From the NCBI RefSeq assembly GCF_003590855.1, contig NZ_QYUP01000153.1, positions 1-55,320 on the forward strand: a stretch of DNA of 55,320 nt, written 5' to 3'. A program made the translations under genes and the position numbers. The notes under the pieces are model-generated. The model was given only the letters and a program-made list of their open reading frames with translations, was not told the DNA's origin and did no database searches. Position 1 is the stretch's first letter. Each line of letters begins with the position of its first letter. This DNA comes from Massilia cavernae (GTDB lineage: Bacteria; Pseudomonadota; Gammaproteobacteria; Burkholderiales; Burkholderiaceae_D). Of this stretch, positions 15,234 to 23,952 are shown piece after piece.

Positions 15234-15878
15234 GTGCGCCCAGCATGGGCGCACTCTTGGAGGTGCAAGTCCTCCCGCGAGCTGGCCACAGCGAGCGAAG
15301 CGAAGCACAACTGCGGAAGGGCGACCGACTGTGGGGAGGAAGTGTGGAGCGAAACTGCGAGCCGATGAACAAGAATCGGATAGAAGGCGCTGCCGAGCGG
15401 GGCGAGCGGGCACGAAACCGCAAAGCTCTTGTGGCCAATGCGAAGTGGCGTAGATCCGGCGGTTGTGCAGGGAAGGAGTGCGTTCTTACCTGGGGAGATC
15501 TCGTCTTATGTCTGAAAGGGCGACGGTGAAAGCCGGAACGAGAAGTCAGCAGAGGTCGTAGTAGTCGGAGGCTGGGCCGGGAAGGCCGAATACCGCCGAC
15601 GAAGGGCCGAAGGAGCGGGAGGGCGATTCTGCCTGACCATCTGAGATGGATATGCTTCAGATGCCCGGATACGGGGCTCGTCACGCAACGCGCATCAGGT
15701 GAAGCCTGGTGCACGGTGACAGCGAAGAACCAAATCGGCCGGGTCGGGGCCAGATGAACCTAGGCTGCATGTTCGGGTATAGGCATGCAGACCTCAACCG
15801 TTTCAACCGCCCGGTGCGGACCCGCATGCCGGGTGGTGTGGGAGGGGCGCGGTCATTGTGGCCGCCCCCTATCCCGAT
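15234..15878 (+). mobile_element. ORF-less group II intron, copy 2, behind the rrn2 terminator
   Basis: 645 nt, apparently identical to copy 1. IBS1 TTTCGT is at 15228-15233 and EBS1 ACGAAA at 15412-15417. Domain V is at about 15806-15837 and the branch-point A at 15871. The 3' exon starts CTGTACG, the same sequence that follows the uninterrupted TTTCGT in rrn3. Copies 1 and 2 probably spread by rrn recombination or gene conversion, because the whole 23S-5S-terminator block is shared. Confidence 0.9.
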
Positions 15879-15939
15879 CTGTACGATTTGAACTTGTCGG
15901 GCATGTTTCATGCGGGTCGCATAGGCGCCCCTAAAGGGC

Positions 15940-15968
15940 TGTCAAAACACCACGATCTTCACTACAAT
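15940..15968 (+). promoter_or_regulatory. possible sigma-70 promoter for the YbjQ-like gene
   Basis: TGTCAA (15940-15945), 17-nt spacer, TACAAT (15963-15968), 33 bp before the ATG. The -10 is good and the -35 weak. Confidence 0.35.
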
Positions 15969-16001
15969 CCGTGCACTTGATCAATTTTTAAGGGCCCTGC
16001 C

Positions 16002-16340
16002 ATGCTCATGATCAATATCGAAACCGTTCCGGGCAAGACCATCTCAGTTTGCCATGGTGTGGTTTCGGGCAGCACCGTATGCGCCAAGCACGTCGGCCGC
16101 GACATCATGGCGGGGCTGAAGAACATTGTCGGTGGCGAACTGACGGGATACACCGAGCTGCTGAACGAATCGCGCGACCACGCGATCGAACGCATGAAGT
16201 CGCAGGCCGCCCAGTTGGGCGCTAACGCCATCGTCAATGTGCGTTTCGCTACGTCGTCGATGCAGGACAGGATCGACGCTTTGACGCGGATGATCGGCGA
16301 GCGCGGGATGAAAGTCAGCCCGGTGGTGCCGCTGTTCTAG
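16002..16340 (+). CDS. YbjQ/UPF0145 family protein
   Basis: A 112-aa protein of the YbjQ (UPF0145, 'heavy-metal-binding' Pfam) family, usual length about 105-110 aa. The family signature is visible: VSGSTVCAKHVGRDIMAGLKN in the first half, then GGELTGYTELLNESRDHAIERM and GANAIVNVRF. These proteins form small oligomers of unknown cellular role; the metal-binding label is a family annotation and no metal site is obvious. It stands alone between the rrn2 intron and a low-complexity gene. GGGCCCTGCC before the ATG is a poor ribosome-binding site. Confidence 0.85.
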   Translation: MLMINIETVPGKTISVCHGVVSGSTVCAKHVGRDIMAGLKNIVGGELTGYTELLNESRDHAIERMKSQAAQLGANAIVNVRFATSSMQDRIDALTRMIGERGMKVSPVVPLF

Positions 16341-16476
16341 CCAGTCCGCCGAGCTCATCTGGAAGGTGGGCCGCTTCCTACAAATCCGCGCTCCCCACTC
16401 CGATACAAGCATGCGCCTCGCGGGCGCATCATCGCATGGAGGCGCACGAGTGGCGCATTCTTGGGAGGAGCGAAAC

Positions 16477-16875
16477 ATGGGCTCGAAGAAAAGCCAGGGT
16501 GGCAAGGGGCAAAGCGTCGCGCGGGAAAAGGCGATCCGGGTGGCGCCCGACAGCATGCAGACGCGTGCGCCAGGCGCGGGGCCACCACGTGCCGGTAACC
16601 AGGAGTCCGGTTCGGAGCAGTCCGGATTCGGCGGCTCCCAAGCCGGCGAGCGGGGTGGGGCGGGTGCGCAGCAAGCCGGCTGGAGTTCGCGCCAGCAGGC
16701 GCAACGCATCGAGGCTCGCGCCGAAGAGGATCGCCTTGGCCTGCCGAGGAAATCCGGCTATGGCGGCATGGAGCAGAGTCAGCATGCCGGGTCGCAGCAG
16801 TCGTCGACCGGCCCTGGCGCTGCGCAGCAGGCGGGCGAACGGGAAAAGCGGCTTGGCAAGAAAACCGGTAAATAG
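16477..16875 (+). CDS. hypothetical Gly/Ala/Gln-rich, probably disordered protein
   Basis: A 132-aa small hydrophilic protein with no family I recognise. The N-terminus is basic (MGSKKSQGGKG). The middle is rich in Gly, Ala, Gln, Ser and Arg, with repeated SGFGGSQAGERGG and GAQQAGW-like segments, and the C-terminus is lysine-rich (REKRLGKKTGK). There is no signal peptide or membrane segment. I chose the ATG at 16477 because GGGAGGAG lies 7 nt upstream; an upstream in-frame ATG at 16366 has no such site. A terminator follows. The composition suggests an intrinsically disordered, perhaps stress-related protein, but that is a guess. Confidence 0.6.
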   Translation: MGSKKSQGGKGQSVAREKAIRVAPDSMQTRAPGAGPPRAGNQESGSEQSGFGGSQAGERGGAGAQQAGWSSRQQAQRIEARAEEDRLGLPRKSGYGGMEQSQHAGSQQSSTGPGAAQQAGEREKRLGKKTGK

Positions 16876-16909
16876 CTGGACGCTGGCGCGCTGATTGCGA
16901 ACCAGGCGA

Positions 16910-16937
16910 AACGGCCCGCGCAAGGCGGGCCGTTTTC
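16910..16937. terminator. bidirectional terminator between convergent genes
   Basis: AACGGCCCGC and GCGGGCCGTT arms with a 5-nt loop, followed by TTTC. It lies between the small + strand gene and the 3' end of the isoamylase on the - strand. Confidence 0.75.
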
Positions 16938-16941
16938 ACTG

Positions 16942-19238
<2,297 letters not shown>

Positions 19239-19358
19239 TGTCGTCTCCGTTGTCTCGCCTCTTGTCGAGGTCGTTTATTGATGTATTTTGACTACCATTT
19301 CTAACCACAGGCACGCTAGTCCTTGGCAAAATCTACTCCGCAACTATTTGGAAGTCAA

Positions 19359-19387
19359 TGCGCGCAAGTAGTTTTACTACTCGCGCA
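19359..19387. other. strong inverted repeat in the isoamylase / DUF2868 intergenic region
   Basis: Arms TGCGCG and AGTAGT on the left and ACTACT and CGCGCA on the right, with a TTT centre and a 2-nt bulge. No T-run follows. The 357-bp region between the divergent genes holds this element and a 34-codon frame (19441-19545) that I could not support as a gene. It could be an operator or an RNA hairpin. Confidence 0.5.
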
Positions 19388-19595
19388 CGCTAAAAAACGA
19401 CGACGCGGTGCGTACCGTGGCTACCTGCTGCTACGCGCTGATGCCCGGCCCGGTCCGGCTTGCCGTCAAGGAGCCGGCTTTCATCGCCTTCGTCCTCGCC
19501 AACCGCGAAAAAGTCCTCGGGCGGCTGGACAACCGTGCGGCGTAAAAGTGCGGCACAATTGGCAAGTTAATATTGCCAATTAATACAAGCCAAAG

Positions 19596-21059
19596 ATGAA
19601 CGAACAGGTCGCAAGGGACGTGGTGCTGGTGCGCGCCATCGAAACGATGGACATCAAGAGCGAAATCCTGAGCCCGGACGACCGCATGTATGCGAGCCGC
19701 AGCGCCAAGGAGCTGGCGCAGTGGCAGGCGTCCGACAGCCGCACCGCTGTCACCAGCGAGCACTTCCTGCAGCAGCGCTCCGAACTGATCCTCAAGCGCC
19801 TGTCCGAGCGCATTCCCGCGTTTGCCGCGTTCGCGCAGCGCCGCCCCGGCCTGAAGGGTTTTTCGATCGCGCTGCCGGTCGCCGGGCTGATTCTCGGCGC
19901 CGGGCTTGACCGCATCAGCGACCCGCACCGGGTCGACCTGCTGTCCGCGCCGCTGCTGGCGATCATCGGCTGGAACCTGCTGGTGTACGTGATCCTGCTG
20001 GCCTGGTTGTTTGTCCCGTCGCGCGATACGGGGTGGGCCAGCAAGAAGCTGCTGCGCCGCGCCAGTGCGGGCAAGAGCGCGATCAAGCGCAAGCTGCCGC
20101 AGGTGCTGTCGGTGGCGCTGCTGTCGTTCATGTCCGAGTGGGCGTCGCTGCGCGACCGCCTCACGCGCGCGCGGCTGGCCCGCACCTTCCACTTGGCCGC
20201 AGCCATGTTCGGCGTCGGCGCCATGCTGTCGCTGTATGCGCGCGGTTTCCTGTCGCAATACATCGCCGGTTGGGAAAGCACCTTCCTCAATGGCGCCCAG
20301 GTGCACGCGATCCTGTCGGTGCTGTTCGCGCCCGCCGCCGCGCTATTCAGTATCCAGCCGTTTTCGCTTGCCGAGATCGAGGCGCTGCGCTTCACGCAGC
20401 CGCAGGCGCCGGCCGCCGGCGCGCGCTGGGTCCACCTGTACGCCGCCACGCTGTTCCTGGCAGTCGTGCTGCCCCGCCTTGCGATGGCTTTGTATGCGCA
20501 CTGGCGCGCGCGCGGCCTGTCGCGCAACTTCCCGATCGACCTCGACCAGCCTTACTTCCGCAAGCTGGGCGGGCAGGCCGGCACCACCGCGCCCGGCGTG
20601 CTGCGCGTGCTGCCCTACAGCTTCACCCTGGACGAAGCGCGCGACCGCGGGCTGGCCACGCTGGCGCACATGCTGCTCGGCGAGCAGGCGCGCGTGATGC
20701 TGCGCCCATCGAGCGCCTACGGCGAGGACGCCGCCCAGCTACCGCAGGGCGCCGGCGAGGACGAGGCCACATTGACGGCAGTGCTGTTCAACCTCGCCGC
20801 CACGCCCGAAAAGGAAAACCACGGCGCCTTCCTCGAGCAAGTGAAGCGTGCCTCTCCGCGCGGCGTCGCCGTGCTGGTGGACGAGTCGGCCTTCCTCGAG
20901 CGCATGGGGGGCGCCGAAGCGCGCCTGGCCGAACGCATCGCGCTGTGGCAGCAGTTCTGCAACTACCACCACGCGCCAGCCACCATCGTCAACCTGCTGC
21001 ATCCCGAACGCCGCCCTGTAGACGGCGGTGCCGGCCCCGCTGTTTCGAAAGCACCATGA
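19596..21059 (+). CDS. DUF2868 membrane protein
   Basis: A 487-aa protein of the DUF2868 family, found next to DUF3482 GTPases. A soluble N-terminal part (about 85 residues) is followed by hydrophobic segments at about 88-104 and 116-140 and further ones near 205-220 and 285-300, so it is an inner-membrane protein. The C-terminal part is soluble. Function is unknown. The TGA overlaps the ATG of the GTPase gene (ATGA), so the two are translationally coupled and probably form a pair. Confidence 0.85.
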   Translation: MNEQVARDVVLVRAIETMDIKSEILSPDDRMYASRSAKELAQWQASDSRTAVTSEHFLQQRSELILKRLSERIPAFAAFAQRRPGLKGFSIALPVAGLILGAGLDRISDPHRVDLLSAPLLAIIGWNLLVYVILLAWLFVPSRDTGWASKKLLRRASAGKSAIKRKLPQVLSVALLSFMSEWASLRDRLTRARLARTFHLAAAMFGVGAMLSLYARGFLSQYIAGWESTFLNGAQVHAILSVLFAPAAALFSIQPFSLAEIEALRFTQPQAPAAGARWVHLYAATLFLAVVLPRLAMALYAHWRARGLSRNFPIDLDQPYFRKLGGQAGTTAPGVLRVLPYSFTLDEARDRGLATLAHMLLGEQARVMLRPSSAYGEDAAQLPQGAGEDEATLTAVLFNLAATPEKENHGAFLEQVKRASPRGVAVLVDESAFLERMGGAEARLAERIALWQQFCNYHHAPATIVNLLHPERRPVDGGAGPAVSKAP

Positions 21060-22525
21060 ACCAGGCTCCTGTCCAGATCCAGTTTGCGCTGATCTCGCAC
21101 ACCAACAACGGCAAGACCACGCTGGCGCGCACGCTGGTCGGCGTCGATGTGGGCGAAGTGCGCGACGCCGCCCACGTCACCACGCTGGCCGAATCGCATC
21201 CGCTGCTGACGTCCGACGCGGGCGACACCTTGCACCTGTGGGACACGCCCGGCTTCGGCGATTCGGTGCGGCTGCTAAAGCGCCTTGCGATGTCGGGCAA
21301 TCCGATCGGCTGGTTCCTGCGCGAAGTGATCGACCGCTACGGCGACAAGCCGTTCTGGCTCAGCCAGCAGGCGCTGCGCACGGCGAAGGAGGCCGCCGAC
21401 GTGGTGCTCTACCTGGTCAACTCGTCGGAGAATCCCGATGATGCCGGCTACCTGCCGGCCGAAATGAAGATCCTCGAGTGGCTGGGCAAGCCGGTCGTGG
21501 TGCTGCTCAACCAGCTTGGCCCGCCCCAGCCGGCCGCCGCCGAACAGGCCGAGCAGGCGCGCTGGAAGCGGCATCTGGACCGCTACCCGGTGGTGCGCGA
21601 GGTGCTCGCGCTGGACGCGTTCGCGCGCTGCTGGGTGCATGAGCGCGTGTTCTACGAAGCGGTCGGGAAACTGGTGGACGAATCCAAGCGCGCGGGCTAC
21701 GCGCGCCTGTTCGCAACGTGGGAAGCCAACAACCTCGCGCGCTTCCACGCGGCGATGCGCCTGGTCTCGTCGCAGCTGGCCGCCGCGGCGCAGGACAGGC
21801 AAGCGATCGAAGAGGAGGAAAAGAGCCTGGCCAGGTCGGCGATGAAGGCGGTCGGTCTCGCCAAAAGCGACCGCCAGCGCCAGGAAAAGGCGATGGCGCA
21901 GCTGGTCGAGCGCCTCAATATCAGCATCAACGCGGCCACCGCGCAGCTCCTTAAGCTGCATCAGCTAGACCCGGCGGCCGCGGCTAAAATCAACGCGCGC
22001 GTACGCGAGAACTTCGCGGTCCGCGCGCCGGTCGACAAGGCGCAGGCGGGCCTGCTCGGCGCCGTGGTCTCTGGCGCCGCCACCGGCCTGTCGGCCGACC
22101 TGATGGCGGGCGGCCTCACTTTCGGCGCGGGTGCGATCCTGGGTGGCATCGTCGGCGCGCTCACCATGGCCGGCGTGGCTTGGGGCTTCAACACCACCAC
22201 CGACCGCAGCCAGACCACGATGCAGTTCGCCGACGAGTTCCTCCAGTCCCTGCTGGTGACCAGCGTGCTGCGCTACTTGGCGGTGGCACACTTCGGGCGA
22301 GGGCGCGGCAATTTCGTCGAGAGCGAAGCTCCGCCGTTCTGGCAGGCCGAGGTCGAGCGCGCGGCGGCAAAGCTCATGGCTGGCGGAGCGCCGTGGCAAG
22401 CCTTGCGCGACGAGGCGCCGGGCGCCGCCAGCGCGCGCCTGGACAGCGCCATCACCGCCATCGCCAGCGACACGCTCGCCGCGCTGTACCCAGGCAGCCT
22501 CCCGCTGTCACACCAGCCGATGTAA
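21056..22525 (+). CDS. GTPase with DUF3482 domain
   Basis: A 489-aa protein with an N-terminal TRAFAC GTPase domain: P-loop SHTNNGKT at 14-21, G3 DTPGFGD at 63-69 and G4-like NQLG at 152-155 in place of NKxD. A charged helical region (about 230-320) and a glycine/alanine-rich hydrophobic stretch at about 335-385, likely a membrane hairpin, make up the DUF3482 part. The substitution in G4 may relax guanine specificity. I chose the ATG at 21056 over upstream in-frame starts because of the ATGA overlap with the DUF2868 gene. Role unknown; partner of the DUF2868 protein. The TAA stop is part of the downstream palindromic regulatory site. Confidence 0.85.
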   Translation: MNQAPVQIQFALISHTNNGKTTLARTLVGVDVGEVRDAAHVTTLAESHPLLTSDAGDTLHLWDTPGFGDSVRLLKRLAMSGNPIGWFLREVIDRYGDKPFWLSQQALRTAKEAADVVLYLVNSSENPDDAGYLPAEMKILEWLGKPVVVLLNQLGPPQPAAAEQAEQARWKRHLDRYPVVREVLALDAFARCWVHERVFYEAVGKLVDESKRAGYARLFATWEANNLARFHAAMRLVSSQLAAAAQDRQAIEEEEKSLARSAMKAVGLAKSDRQRQEKAMAQLVERLNISINAATAQLLKLHQLDPAAAAKINARVRENFAVRAPVDKAQAGLLGAVVSGAATGLSADLMAGGLTFGAGAILGGIVGALTMAGVAWGFNTTTDRSQTTMQFADEFLQSLLVTSVLRYLAVAHFGRGRGNFVESEAPPFWQAEVERAAAKLMAGGAPWQALRDEAPGAASARLDSAITAIASDTLAALYPGSLPLSHQPM

Positions 22526-22546
22526 CACCTGTTCCGTTTTGGGACA
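22521..22546 (+). promoter_or_regulatory. putative activator site upstream of pedF
   Basis: TGTAACACC followed by the palindrome TGTTCC-N5-GGGACA (22530-22546). The same arrangement lies at 29572-29597 and a diverged form at 37895-37911. It is 31 bp upstream of a -24/-12 promoter. The likely ligand is the AcoR-type activator encoded at 35887-37836 (inference). Confidence 0.6.
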
Positions 22547-22576
22547 ACGCGCCGCCGCAGCCCTGCGTGCGCGGCG

Positions 22577-22592
22577 TGGCACAGCAATTGCT
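22577..22592 (+). promoter_or_regulatory. sigma-54 promoter of the pedF operon
   Basis: TGGCAC-N5-TTGCT, a near-perfect -24/-12 element with GG and GC exactly 12 bp apart, 46 bp before the pedF ATG. Confidence 0.85.
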
Positions 22593-22637
22593 CCTACCTG
22601 GTATATCCAAAACTTAAAACCAGTAGGAGACAACAGC

Positions 22638-23111
22638 ATGAACCACCCAATCCGCAAACTCGCCGCCGCCGCCATCGCAACGGCGGCCTTCCTTGCCTCG
22701 CTTGCCGCCCATGGGCATGGCCCCGTTACCCCGCAGGGCGTCGACACCACCGGCCTGCCGGCCCTGGGCGACAAGTGGCGCGACCAGAACCCGTTCAGTA
22801 CCAACAAACAGGCGCTGAAGGTCGGCACTTCCGCCTACAACCAGAACTGCGCGCGCTGCCACGGCATCGACGCGGTCAGCGGCGGCATCGCCCCCGACCT
22901 GCGCCATCTCGACCGCGACTGCGTCGGCATGAAGGTCGAAGCGAAGAAGCAAGCCTGCTTCAAGGAGATGGACAACTACTACCTGGCCTCGGTACGTACC
23001 GGCAAAGTCAGGAATGGGGCGGTGTACATGCCGCCGTTCGAGGGGGTGTTCAACCAGGAAGCGATGTGGGCCATCAAGACCTACCTCGAAACACGCCGCG
23101 AAACCAAATAA
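22638..23111 (+). CDS. pedF: cytochrome c550 PedF
   Basis: A 157-aa periplasmic monohaem cytochrome c of the PedF type, the electron acceptor of PQQ alcohol dehydrogenases. A signal peptide (AAAAIATAAFLASLAAHGHG) is followed by haem motif CARCH at 71-75 and a probable axial Met131 in YMPPFEG. Two further cysteines (95 and 107) may form a disulfide. I chose the start at 22638 because AGGAGA precedes it and the signal peptide follows. First gene of an operon with the binding protein and a TonB receptor. A sigma-54 promoter lies just upstream. Confidence 0.88.
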   Translation: MNHPIRKLAAAAIATAAFLASLAAHGHGPVTPQGVDTTGLPALGDKWRDQNPFSTNKQALKVGTSAYNQNCARCHGIDAVSGGIAPDLRHLDRDCVGMKVEAKKQACFKEMDNYYLASVRTGKVRNGAVYMPPFEGVFNQEAMWAIKTYLETRRETK

Positions 23112-23121
23112 GGAGGCTGCG

Positions 23122-23952
23122 ATGCTGAGCTATCGTGCAGGCGCCATGCGCGCGCTGCTGGCGGCGGCCTGCCTGCTGGGCGCAAGCCTTCCAGTGCGCG
23201 CCGACTGGGACAAGATCAGGCAGTCGGGCAGCCTGAAGGTGGCGGTGTACAAGGAGCTCGCGCCGTTCTCGAACAACGGCGAGGGCATCGACGTCGACCT
23301 CGCCCAGGCGCTGTCCAAAAAGCTGGGGCTGCGCATGGTGCTGCTGCCGTTTCCCGCCGACGAGGAGGTCGCCGACGACCTGCGCCACATGGTCTGGAAA
23401 GGACACTACCTTGGCTACGGACCTGCCGACGTGATGCTGCACGTACCAGTGGACAAGCACCTCATGTCGCGCAACGAGCAGGTGCGGATCTTCGCGCCCT
23501 ACCACGTCGAAACGGTGCGCCTGGTGCGCAACGCCGGCAGGATTCCCGCGTTCGACAGCATCGACGCCCTGGCCGGCAGGAAGGTCGGCGTCGAGAAGGT
23601 GTCGATCTCCGGCATGTTGCTGCTGGGTGAGGGCAACGGCCGCTTCCGCGACACCGTGCGCATCTACCCGAGCGCGATCGAGGCGCTGCACAAGCTCAAG
23701 GAAGGCGAACTCGATGCGGTGCTGGCCAAGCGTTCGGAGATCGAATCCGTGTTCAGGGGCGACTCGGCCTTCCCGCTGCACGACGTGGCGTTCCCGCGGA
23801 TGCCGCGTTCGGGCTGGGCGGTCGGGATGGCGGTCAAGAAGGACGACACCGATACCGCGCGGCTGCTGCAGAAGGCCATGAATGAGCTGTCCGAGAGCGG
23901 TGAGCTGGCCCGGATATTCGCGCGCCACGGCGTGCAGGTGGTCAAGCCATGA
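23122..23952 (+). CDS. quinoprotein-associated periplasmic solute-binding protein (MxaJ/XoxJ-like)
   Basis: A 276-aa protein of the family-3 periplasmic binding fold (COG0834). The signal peptide ends in ASLPVRA. Conserved parts are SGSLKVAVYKELAPFSNNG, then GIDVDLAQALSKKLGL and later GRKVGVEKVSISGMLL. Homologues next to PQQ dehydrogenases (MxaJ, XoxJ) are thought to help assemble or activate the quinoprotein rather than import a nutrient, and no ABC permease is present here. AAGGAGG lies 10 bp after pedF, just before the ATG. Its TGA overlaps the ATG of the TonB receptor. Confidence 0.82.
   Translation: MLSYRAGAMRALLAAACLLGASLPVRADWDKIRQSGSLKVAVYKELAPFSNNGEGIDVDLAQALSKKLGLRMVLLPFPADEEVADDLRHMVWKGHYLGYGPADVMLHVPVDKHLMSRNEQVRIFAPYHVETVRLVRNAGRIPAFDSIDALAGRKVGVEKVSISGMLLLGEGNGRFRDTVRIYPSAIEALHKLKEGELDAVLAKRSEIESVFRGDSAFPLHDVAFPRMPRSGWAVGMAVKKDDTDTARLLQKAMNELSESGELARIFARHGVQVVKP

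Noticed and set aside
19441-19545. 34-codon frame MPGPVRLAVKEPAFIAFVL.. with plausible codon use.
   Set aside because: No ribosome-binding site or recognisable family. It may be a fragment of a lost gene, but one short frame is not enough.
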